Positions 28,120 to 34,199 of a DNA stretch of 34,199 bases are shown here, one piece after another (position 1 is the first letter of the stretch; every line of letters starts with the position of its first letter). A program made the position numbers and the translations under genes. Under the pieces are notes generated by a model that did not search any database, was not told where the DNA came from, and worked only from the letters and a program-made list of their open reading frames with translations. Source of the DNA: a virus; IMG/VR virus record IMGVR_UViG_3300027491_000246, positions 1-34,199 of that record. One strand, written 5' to 3'.

Positions 28120-28319
28120 CCACCCTCTGCCCCCTCGGCGTCATCCAATACGCCGGCGACATCGTGACCTACGAGCGCGTCCCTGAGTGGGGCGAGCATG
28201 GCAAGACCGGGCGCCAGGTGCTGGAGGCTCGCATCTTTGGCCGTGCTGCGCTGCTGGAGCTGACTCCGGAGCTGGTTGAGGCGATTGAGGCGGACGAGAA
28301 GCGGAAGGTGTCCAAGTGA
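28116..28319 (+). CDS. hypothetical small protein
   Basis: A 67-residue protein, MTTLCPLGVIQYAGDIVTYE, then a strand and an acidic helix (LTPELVEAIEADEKRK). Likely a small alpha/beta fold. ATGA overlap with the fusion gene. Unknown. Confidence 0.6.
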   Translation: MTTLCPLGVIQYAGDIVTYERVPEWGEHGKTGRQVLEARIFGRAALLELTPELVEAIEADEKRKVSK

Positions 28320-28453
28320 ACCCCCACGATGCTCTGTTGCTGCTGGGGTTCATCGGCATTGGCGTGTTCGCGTTGTGGCGTTCGCTGCCGACGCTGCTGC
28401 GGATGAACTGCCGGGCGGATCAACGCGCCGCTCGGGCGGGCAAGGGAGAGTGA
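28316..28453 (+). CDS. 45-residue membrane protein
   Basis: From GTG 28316 (GTGA overlap): MNPHDALLLLGFIGIGVFAL, one membrane helix, then a basic tail (RMNCRADQRAARAGKGE). It has no neighbour that explains it. It may be an envelope-acting accessory gene. Confidence 0.6.
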   Translation: MNPHDALLLLGFIGIGVFALWRSLPTLLRMNCRADQRAARAGKGE

Positions 28454-28454
28454 G

Positions 28455-28691
28455 ATGAGCAACTATGAGGTAGTCCGAATGGCGCGCGAGGTTATCGCCA
28501 TGGCCGAGGAAATCGACTACTTGCGGGAGCAGAACATGCGCCTTGCCGAGTATGAGCAGAAGTATCACGAACTGCTTGGCGATTCCCTTGCCCACAGCCA
28601 GACCATGGTCGGCAACACGATCAAAATGCTGCTGGTTCCGGGCGTGGCCGAAGCGTTCAAGGCCAATGCCACTCGGGAGCCGCTGCCATGA
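28455..28691 (+). CDS. hypothetical coiled-coil protein
   Basis: A 78-residue acidic protein, MSNYEVVRMAREVIAMAEEI followed by a long helix (REQNMRLAEYEQKYHELLGD). Ead/Ea22-like in general style. The gene starts 2 bases after the upstream stop. Function unknown. Confidence 0.62.
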   Translation: MSNYEVVRMAREVIAMAEEIDYLREQNMRLAEYEQKYHELLGDSLAHSQTMVGNTIKMLLVPGVAEAFKANATREPLP

Positions 28692-29170
28692 CTAACCCCC
28701 TCCCCGCCCGTGTCGCAGAGGTTGCTGCGCTGATGGAGGACATCAAGTCCTTCGACAAGTCCTTCGACCTGTCCACGTCCGAGATCATCGACAAGGACCG
28801 CCAGTACGAGTGCCCGATGTGCAGTGGCCAAGGTGACGTAGACGGCGAGGACTACTACAACTTCGACCGCCTTGCCCTCGGCGTGCAGTTCTTCGGCGTC
28901 GGAGGGGACTTCGAGAAGTACCGCCGCATGTTCGCCACCATCCCCCGCATTGCCGCCCTGGTTCTCGAACTGGAGCGGGAGAGGAAGCGGCTGGAGGATG
29001 AAGCCGAGCGCCTGCGCTCCATCATCCACACCTACGGCGGCGGCCTATCGATTTATGTGCAAGGGCATTTTGCCATGCCGACAGTAGATTCAAAGGCTGT
29101 TTGCCTGAAATGGGCAAGGCATATGGACGAAGCCATCGCCACCCTGCCGGAGCCTCCCAATGAAGGCTGA
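28688..29170 (+). CDS. Ead/Ea22-like phage protein
   Basis: A 160-residue protein. It has a CPMCSGQGDVDGE zinc-like motif (about residues 38-50), a long Glu/Arg coiled coil (ALVLELERERKRLEDEAERL) and a final helix. The ELERERKRLE pattern is characteristic of Ead/Ea22-type proteins from phage early operons. ATGA overlap with the previous gene. Role unknown. Confidence 0.62.
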   Translation: MTNPLPARVAEVAALMEDIKSFDKSFDLSTSEIIDKDRQYECPMCSGQGDVDGEDYYNFDRLALGVQFFGVGGDFEKYRRMFATIPRIAALVLELERERKRLEDEAERLRSIIHTYGGGLSIYVQGHFAMPTVDSKAVCLKWARHMDEAIATLPEPPNEG

Positions 29171-29573
29171 TCTGATAGCAAGGCTGGAGCGCGAGGCCGC
29201 TTTTTGGGCTAAGGAGGGCTTTCGTTCCACGGCTGAGAATATCCGCGAAGCAGTGGAGGCGCTGGAGCAGCACAAGGCCCTGTACCACAGCGCCAACGTG
29301 TTGATGGCGGTTCTTGGCATGCATGGTGAGATTTCTGCCCGTGACGATAGAGCTACGGCAGTGATGGACGCTCTGCACGCCATCGACAGCGGCACTCCGT
29401 TAGAAGATCCGAATGCGCGAGACGCTGGTCGCTACCGCTATCTGCGTGAACGTGACTTGGACACCATCAAGAAGGGAGGCGTCTTCGTCGGCTTGGTCCC
29501 GCAGAACTTAGTACTGAACAAGGAGCATGCGGACGCCGCCATCGACGCCGCCATCAGCAAGGAGAAGCCATGA
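29160..29573 (+). CDS. phage hypothetical with RYRYLRERD motif
   Basis: A 137-residue protein. An N-terminal helix (ARLEREAAFWAKEGFRSTAE) is followed by a loop and DAGRYRYLRERDLDTIKKGG, a motif common in small phage early genes, and a closing helix with AIDAAISKEKP. It overlaps the upstream gene by 11 bases. The end AAGGAGAAGCC supplies the ribosome site of the next gene. Function unknown. Confidence 0.65.
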   Translation: MKADLIARLEREAAFWAKEGFRSTAENIREAVEALEQHKALYHSANVLMAVLGMHGEISARDDRATAVMDALHAIDSGTPLEDPNARDAGRYRYLRERDLDTIKKGGVFVGLVPQNLVLNKEHADAAIDAAISKEKP

Positions 29574-30178
29574 CCCCCGAGCGAGTAGCAGCGGAACGCG
29601 TGAGGTTTGAGAAGCGAATTAATTTGCCAGCTTCGGAACTGCGCCGCGATGAACAGGGCTATTACGTCCATGAACTGGTGCGATGCTATTGGCACGGGTT
29701 CCTATACGCCGTCGAGGACATGGAACAGCGGGCGCAGGGGGAGGCGGTGGCTGTCGTTGTGACCTGCGGTCGGTCTGGGGCTTGCGTTGACCTTGTGCCG
29801 CCCATCCGTGAACTAGAAGTTGGAGCCAAGCTCTACACCACCCCGCAGCAGGCCGCTCCGGCAGAGGTAGATGCTGCCGCATTCGCTGCCAGCCTCAAGC
29901 AGATGCCGCCTGACGACATCAGGAGAGTGATTGCTGAGATGCAGGCCGTGCTGTCGCCGGAATCTCCGGCAGAGGTGAGCGAGGGGTTTGTCTGGTTCCC
30001 TGAGTATTTCGTCGGAAGCGACCACACCGTCATGTGGGGCAATGGGCACACGCCCGTTGAAATCGCTCGCTGCAAGAACCAGAAGATCGCCGCTCTTATC
30101 GCCGAATCGCTAGACGAGCGTGCAAAGGCCCGGTCTATCGACAACTTCCGCCAGCGAATCATGAAGGAGAAGCCGTGA
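29570..30178 (+). CDS. hypothetical phage early protein
   Basis: A 202-residue protein: a basic helix at the start (ERVAAERVRFEKRINLPASE), a central hydrophobic stretch with LVPPIRELEVGAKLYTTPQQ (a recurring phage early-gene motif) and a final FRQRIMKEKP. The last codons again repeat the AAGGAGAAGCC-stop junction. Multi-module and probably recombined. No function assigned. Confidence 0.62.
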   Translation: MTPERVAAERVRFEKRINLPASELRRDEQGYYVHELVRCYWHGFLYAVEDMEQRAQGEAVAVVVTCGRSGACVDLVPPIRELEVGAKLYTTPQQAAPAEVDAAAFAASLKQMPPDDIRRVIAEMQAVLSPESPAEVSEGFVWFPEYFVGSDHTVMWGNGHTPVEIARCKNQKIAALIAESLDERAKARSIDNFRQRIMKEKP

Positions 30179-30519
30179 ACCACGAACAGATGAAGGCGGT
30201 AGAGGGTCGCGTCATCATGACGCCGGATGCCGAATTGCGAGGCGCATTGCGGGCCTCGCTTCTGGAAAGCATCCGCCTCCAAGCCGAGGTAGACCGCCTC
30301 TCTGCGCAAGGCGGGGTGCCGGAGGACGCATTGCGCTGGCAGGCGTTCAGGCGCGCTGATTTTCCGGTGGAGAAACTCTTTGCCGAAAAGTCGCTGTGGG
30401 CCTGCGCGCCGGATGGCATGCCGGGCTTCCATGTTCGCCTTGGCGCTCGCTGGGTAGGCGAGAGACTGGATCAGGAAATGGACGCCTGCCGCGCTGCCAT
30501 GCAGGAGGGGAATGGATGA
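30175..30519 (+). CDS. hypothetical phage protein
   Basis: A 114-residue protein from GTG 30175 (GTGA overlap). It has helices, then WQAFRRADFPVEKLFAEKSL and a hydrophobic closing strand. Acidic overall. No family recognised. Confidence 0.6.
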   Translation: MNHEQMKAVEGRVIMTPDAELRGALRASLLESIRLQAEVDRLSAQGGVPEDALRWQAFRRADFPVEKLFAEKSLWACAPDGMPGFHVRLGARWVGERLDQEMDACRAAMQEGNG

Positions 30520-30719
30520 GCACCGTTAAGTATGGGCAGAAGTATCAGCACGCAGCGCACAGGGATCGGGATAGGCGCTGTCTGACATGCCACGAACACG
30601 GCGCGCCATACGATGGGCCGTGTGAATGGTGCGGCTACGCTGATCCGCGCTGGGTCGATTTCGCCGCCATGGCTCACTACGACAAATATCGCAAGCAGTT
30701 CACCAAGGAACAGCCATGA
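30516..30719 (+). CDS. small zinc-finger-like protein
   Basis: A 67-residue protein starting MSTVKYGQKYQHAAHRDRDR. CLTCHEHG and CEWCGY form a CxxC...CxxC zinc ribbon, followed by a basic Tyr/Lys end (YRKQFTKEQP). Likely nucleic-acid-binding. The end repeats the AAGGAACAGCC-stop junction. ATG 30516 overlaps the previous stop. Confidence 0.65.
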   Translation: MSTVKYGQKYQHAAHRDRDRRCLTCHEHGAPYDGPCEWCGYADPRWVDFAAMAHYDKYRKQFTKEQP

Positions 30720-31399
30720 AGCTCACGAAGGAAGAGGTGGAGGCGGCAGTGACGAAGCTGGAGGAATGGCATCGCTGCTACGCAATTCGGCCCTGCGACT
30801 TCCGATCCCGCGCGCTGTGGCGCGAGGCGATCAGCAGTGTTCGCGCCATCGCCGCCCACGAATCCCACCACCCATCCGATGCCGAGGCCAGCTTCCAGCA
30901 GCGCGTCGAGCCGTGGCTGTTGGAGTGCTTCGGCGCGGAGATTGCCGGCGATCCTGTCGAGCGCAATCACCGCTTCTGCGAAGAGGCGCTGGAGCTGGTC
31001 CAAGCGTGCGGCTGCACCAGCAGCGAGGCGCATCAGCTTGTTGACTACGTGTTCGGCCGTCCGGTGGGCGAGAAGGCGCAGGAGGCCGGCGGCGTCATGG
31101 TGACACTGGCAGCCCTCTGTCGCGCCCAGGGCATCGACATGCACGAAGCTGGCGAGGTGGAACTTGCCCGCATCTGGACGAAGGTCGAGAAGATCAGGGC
31201 GAAGCAGGCCGCCAAGCCGAAGCATTCTCCGCTGCCGGAAGCGCCGGCCGATGCCAAGGCCCGGGCGGTGGTGACGGATGAGGGCGTAGAAGTCGCATAC
31301 GAAGCCTATGGCGAGACGTCTGGGAAATCTCCCATGTGGGATGCCATGCGCGCAGCCCTAGAGGCATACGAGCAGCAGCGGGGTAGGGAGGGGCGATGA
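30716..31399 (+). CDS. MazG-like NTP pyrophosphohydrolase
   Basis: A 227-residue protein. RFCEEALELVQACG is the E-E-x-x-E metal-binding helix, and EKAQEAGGVMVTLAAL supplies the second acidic pair of the all-alpha NTP pyrophosphohydrolase fold; a Lys-rich linker and a C-terminal helical tail follow. Phage MazG-like enzymes hydrolyse (d)NTPs or ppGpp-like nucleotides and may adjust nucleotide pools or stress signals. The 70 N-terminal residues before this domain are unassigned. ATGA overlap with the upstream gene. Confidence 0.75.
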   Translation: MKLTKEEVEAAVTKLEEWHRCYAIRPCDFRSRALWREAISSVRAIAAHESHHPSDAEASFQQRVEPWLLECFGAEIAGDPVERNHRFCEEALELVQACGCTSSEAHQLVDYVFGRPVGEKAQEAGGVMVTLAALCRAQGIDMHEAGEVELARIWTKVEKIRAKQAAKPKHSPLPEAPADAKARAVVTDEGVEVAYEAYGETSGKSPMWDAMRAALEAYEQQRGREGR

Positions 31400-31914
31400 G
31401 CGCGATCCTGTCACCATGCGGGGCCTACCGTTATCGCCTGGAGCGTGAAGTTCCGAGGGGCATGCTGGAGGACGAGGGCGTCGTCTACGCCTACTTCGGA
31501 ATCAACTGTTCGGTCGCTGACGCCAGTGTTAACGACGCGACCGTCAAGAAGTGGATCGGCTTCACCCGCGCCAATGGCGGGCGCCGGTTCATAGTCGGCA
31601 ATCCTTTCGCCTTCCGCAGCACGGATGTTCGCGCGCTTGCCTCTTGCGCTGATCCGGTCGGGCCCGACAATGCAGCGCACCTCGCGCAGATCATCGCTGA
31701 CGCCGATTTGCTGGTGCCATGTTGGGGTAGCCGCACAAAACTCCCTGAACGCCTGCACGCGCATCTGGACGCGCTGGAGGCGCTGCTGCGAGCATCCGGC
31801 AAACCAATCCGCATCTTCGGCCTGACAAAGAGCGGCGACCCCATGCACCCGCTGATGCTGGGCTACGACACGCCGCTGATCGAATGGCCAGCCACCAAGG
31901 AACCGACCGCATGA
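31396..31914 (+). CDS. DUF1643-like protein
   Basis: A 172-residue protein. Conserved-looking strands are YAYFGINCSVADASVNDATV (start of a DUF1643-type protein), GNPFAFRSTDVRALASCADP, DNAAHLAQIIADADLLVPCW and FGLTKSGDPMHPLML. Family members occur widely in phages and bacteria, and their function is unknown. The fold is probably Rossmann-like. ATGA overlap with the MazG-like gene. Confidence 0.75.
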   Translation: MSAILSPCGAYRYRLEREVPRGMLEDEGVVYAYFGINCSVADASVNDATVKKWIGFTRANGGRRFIVGNPFAFRSTDVRALASCADPVGPDNAAHLAQIIADADLLVPCWGSRTKLPERLHAHLDALEALLRASGKPIRIFGLTKSGDPMHPLMLGYDTPLIEWPATKEPTA

Positions 31915-32477
31915 ACACGATCCGAATCAACGGGCAGGAGTGGGCGATTGTGCCGGTGGAGGCGTATGAGGGGATGCTCCGCGCGGCAGGCAAGGAAGCA
32001 GGGCCTGAGTGGACTGATGCAAGCGTCTATCGCGTGATGCTCGCCGCCGCCCCTCCCCTCCCAGCATCGACCATGGAGGCGTTGCAGGCGGCAGTGGATG
32101 GCACTGCTGATCTCGAAGAAGCCACCATGTCCGCGATGAGCAAGATACTCACGGATACGGCCAATGTCCTCAAGGGCGATCCAGGGCCGTTGAGCAGCCA
32201 TAGCTGGCATGATCTGGCCGCCATCGCTGCTGCGCTGAAACAGACTTCCGAGAAATGGCGCCAACTGACTCACCAGTACGACGCCGAGCGCATCCGCCTC
32301 AAGGCTGAGCTGGCTGAGGCGAGGAAGGGGGCGCTGGAGGAAGCGGCGAAGCTGTGCGATGCAATGGTCGACGAGCCGGGCGGGTCAAGCGAAGGGTACG
32401 AGTCGGTGTGTGCCGCTCGAATCAGGGACCTCGCTGCGCAGGAGACGAAGCCGCAAAAGTTGGACAATGCCGCATGA
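31911..32477 (+). CDS. hypothetical phage protein
   Basis: A 188-residue protein. MNTIRINGQEWAIVPVEAYE looks like a short strand-helix unit; the middle is Ala/Thr-rich helix and the end is a Lys/Glu coiled coil (AERIRLKAELAEARKGALEE). ATG 31911 overlaps the DUF1643 stop. It is of the mosaic early-gene type. Function unknown. Confidence 0.6.
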   Translation: MNTIRINGQEWAIVPVEAYEGMLRAAGKEAGPEWTDASVYRVMLAAAPPLPASTMEALQAAVDGTADLEEATMSAMSKILTDTANVLKGDPGPLSSHSWHDLAAIAAALKQTSEKWRQLTHQYDAERIRLKAELAEARKGALEEAAKLCDAMVDEPGGSSEGYESVCAARIRDLAAQETKPQKLDNAA

Positions 32478-32665
32478 GCATGAAAGCCAAATACGAAGCC
32501 CGTATCGCCGAGGTTCAGACCTTCCTGAGCCGGCCGCCGGCGCGCGGCAACCACGAAGGCTCGTCCATGGATCGCGCTGACCTGCGCATCGCCGCGGAAC
32601 TGGCCGTCGAGCTCTACGAAGAACTGCTGGCCATGGAATCCAAAGGGAGGAAGCGCAATGGCTGA
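32474..32665 (+). CDS. hypothetical small phage protein
   Basis: A 63-residue helical protein, MSMKAKYEARIAEVQTFLSR, then RADLRIAAELAVELYEELLA. Probably two helices. ATGA overlap with the previous gene. Unknown. Confidence 0.6.
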   Translation: MSMKAKYEARIAEVQTFLSRPPARGNHEGSSMDRADLRIAAELAVELYEELLAMESKGRKRNG

Positions 32666-32834
32666 TCGATGCTGCGAGGAATGCACGCGCCCGATCTGGG
32701 GCGCCGATGGCGTCGAGAACCCGGTCGGCCGGGGCGAGGTGCACAGGGCCTGTGCGGAGCGCCTGGCTCCGCTGCGGGGCGAGGATCGGGAGTCGGGGTC
32801 GTTGGATCTGCGGCGGGAAGAGGAGCGAGCATGA
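32658..32834 (+). CDS. 58-residue protein with Cys cluster
   Basis: Reads MADRCCEECTRPIWGADGVE, then a Glu/Arg-rich end. Cys5, Cys6 and Cys9 with a later Cys (HRACAE) could bind a metal. It overlaps the upstream gene by 8 bases and the AlpA-like gene by ATGA, which supports expression. No family. Confidence 0.6.
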   Translation: MADRCCEECTRPIWGADGVENPVGRGEVHRACAERLAPLRGEDRESGSLDLRREEERA

Positions 32835-33031
32835 CCGATAGCCAGAAGCCGGAACGACTGATCCGCCTGCCCGAGGTGCTGCATCGCGTCGGCTTGGGTA
32901 AATCCCTGGTCTATGCCCTCATCCGGGAAGGTACATTCCCTGCCCCTAAGCGGATCGGCGGGCGGGTTTCGCTTTGGGCTGAGTCCGAGATCGACCAGTG
33001 GATCGCACGGCAGCTGGGCGCTGCTGCGTAG
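32831..33031 (+). CDS. AlpA-family regulator / excisionase candidate
   Basis: A 66-residue protein. RLPEVLHRVGLGKSLVYALI then FPAPKRIGGRVSLWAESEID and QWIARQ is the AlpA-type winged-helix with the usual order (HTH, R-x-G wing, W-x-x-E-I-D-x-W). AlpA/Xis-like proteins direct excision or regulate prophage integrase. It is the last gene of the rightward operon, so CI would keep it off in the lysogen, and it converges on the integrase with an 86-bp overlap. Confidence 0.85.
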   Translation: MTDSQKPERLIRLPEVLHRVGLGKSLVYALIREGTFPAPKRIGGRVSLWAESEIDQWIARQLGAAA

Positions 33032-34199
33032 CCTCGGCCTCCAGGCGGTCGATGTAGTCTGCCCACGCCTGCATCATCTTCCGACGCTCCGGGAGGTACT
33101 CGGCGTGATTGTAGGCCGCCTCGGTCTTGTCCTTCTTCGCGTGGGCCAGCTGCATCTCGACAAGCTCGCGCCGAAAGCCCATCTCATAGAGGGCGGTTGT
33201 CGCGGTTGCCCGGAGGTCGTGGGCGGTAAAGAACCCGGAGGGGTAGCCCATGTACTCCAGGGACCGATTGAGCGTCGTGGCGCTCATCGGCTCTCTGGGC
33301 TGACGGTTGTTGGGGAAAAGGTAGCGCCCGGCGCCAGTGATAGTTCGCAGCTCGGCCAGCAATTCAAGCGCCTGGCGCGCCAGCGGCACGATGTGCATGC
33401 GCCGCTTTTTCATCCGCTCTGCCGGCACCTTCCAATCCAGCGCCTCGAATTCCGGCCATTCCGCCAATCGGAGCTCGACGGTGCGCGTCATGAAAAGCAG
33501 CTTCAGCCGGAAAGCGATCGCTGTCGCACGGTTGCCTCGGAAGTCGCGGAGACGGATGAGGAAGTCCTTGATCTCGTCAGGCTTCAGGGCCCTGGCATGC
33601 TCGACAGGATCCCGGATGATCGCGCCGCGGAGCGCTGCCGCCGGATCGGCGTCGGCGCGGCCGGTAACGACCCCGTATCGGAAAATCGCAGAGGCCCACT
33701 GCCTGAGGTTGATGGCGACCGTCTTGGCACCGCGGGCCTCCACTTTCTGCAGGGCGGCGTAGAGAATGCCAGCGGTGACCTTGCGCATGCGCAGGGCTCC
33801 AAACTCCGGGAACAGGTCATCCTCCAGCCCGGTGAGTACTTGCTTGGCGTAGTACTCGGTCCAGCCGCCCTTCTTCTTTTCGTACCACTCCAGGGCCACC
33901 ACCTTGAAGGTGTCGGCGCCGAGCGTCGCTTGCCTCTCGTGCTTGCGCACCTGGGCGGGGTGCTGCCCATCCTTCACCAGCGCGCGCGCTTTGACGCGCG
34001 CCTCCCGGGCGTCGGCGAGCGACACCTCGGGATATTCGCCAATGGCGTAGAGGTTTTCTTTCTTGTTGATGCGGTAGCGATACCGCCAGAGCTTCGTTCC
34101 ATTGGGTAGAACGAACAGATACAGGCCGCTGCCGTCCGGGAGCTTCAGCGTTTTGTCGGCTGGTTTAGCTTGCCGAATGCGGACGTCTGTCAGTGGCAT
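32946..34199 (-). CDS. tyrosine integrase, P4-type
   Basis: A 417-residue protein starting at the last base of the window. The N-terminal DUF4102-like domain (MPLTDVRIRQAKPADKTLKL ... YRINKKENLYAIGEYPEVSL) is typical of P4-type integrases; then a core-binding domain and the catalytic domain with Arg in MTRTVELRL, HDLRAT (His-x-x-Arg), a histidine in QLAHAK, and the nucleophile Tyr near residue 365 (AYNHAEY). The C-terminal tail is basic (RSRTQPKAKPARRSA). It recombines attP with a host attB, often in a tRNA gene. It is transcribed against the early operon and must be regulated separately. Confidence 0.95.
   Translation of the reverse strand: MPLTDVRIRQAKPADKTLKLPDGSGLYLFVLPNGTKLWRYRYRINKKENLYAIGEYPEVSLADAREARVKARALVKDGQHPAQVRKHERQATLGADTFKVVALEWYEKKKGGWTEYYAKQVLTGLEDDLFPEFGALRMRKVTAGILYAALQKVEARGAKTVAINLRQWASAIFRYGVVTGRADADPAAALRGAIIRDPVEHARALKPDEIKDFLIRLRDFRGNRATAIAFRLKLLFMTRTVELRLAEWPEFEALDWKVPAERMKKRRMHIVPLARQALELLAELRTITGAGRYLFPNNRQPREPMSATTLNRSLEYMGYPSGFFTAHDLRATATTALYEMGFRRELVEMQLAHAKKDKTEAAYNHAEYLPERRKMMQAWADYIDRLEAEATQQRPAAVRSTGRSRTQPKAKPARRSA

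Noticed and set aside
29000-33000. CRISPR array or anti-CRISPR locus
   Set aside because: No regularly spaced identical repeats were seen anywhere, and no small protein here could be tied to a known Acr or Aca; AlpA-like and HTH genes fit ordinary phage roles.
32913-34109. A 398-residue plus-strand frame opposite the integrase
   Set aside because: Antisense shadow; the minus strand has a complete tyrosine-recombinase motif set.

Overview
This window is most of a temperate prophage from a high-GC (by eye about 63-65% GC) proteobacterium. A pseudomonad or related gammaproteobacterium is my best guess, from the phage gene families and codon use, not from any host marker; no clear host gene is present. 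The portal/terminase set suggests a podovirus-like virion with a lambda-like genetic programme. The window ends exactly on the integrase start codon at 34199, so one attachment site should lie just beyond it. On the left it stops just past the portal, so capsid and tail genes lie outside.

Layout. 1-9000 (minus strand): late genes, read leftward: tRNA-Thr, an Ntn-hydrolase, holin/SAR-endolysin lysis cassette, methyltransferase and glycosyltransferase-like genes, then terminase and portal. 9000-9600: a Q-type antiterminator with a putative pR' promoter and a strong terminator (tR') directly behind it. 9600-16900 (minus): early leftward operon with nin-region genes (VRR-NUC-like nuclease, Ref-like nuclease, NinB), a tRNA-guanine-transglycosylase/DpdA-like gene beside a nucleoside deoxyribosyltransferase-like gene, and P-like and O-like replication genes with candidate origin iterons inside O. 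16900-19070: immunity region (cro-like, cI) with three operators (OR), three secreted-protein genes in the position of lambda rex, and a second operator/promoter (OL/PL). 19100-33031 (plus): early rightward operon that begins with a diversity-generating retroelement (DGR), then a C5 DNA methyltransferase, an ASCH protein, a helicase-methyltransferase fusion, a string of small overlapping phage genes, and an AlpA-like excisionase candidate. 32946-34199 (minus): tyrosine integrase.

The main discovery is the DGR at 19439-23209. Two C-type-lectin-like target genes each end in a 109-bp variable repeat (VR1 19900-20008, VR2 21276-21384) that matches a template repeat (TR 21922-22030). VR1 differs from TR at 15 sites and VR2 at 12, and every one is an adenine in TR; none of the 84 non-adenine positions differs. 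An avd gene and a DGR-type reverse transcriptase complete the cassette. Two features are unusual: TR lies in frame inside the reverse-transcriptase reading frame, and the cassette is not in the tail-gene region but heads an early operon. Its predicted promoter (TTGACT-17-TGTAAT) and operators are near copies of those of cro, with the same 23-bp operator spacing, so the lysogenic repressor probably controls diversification.
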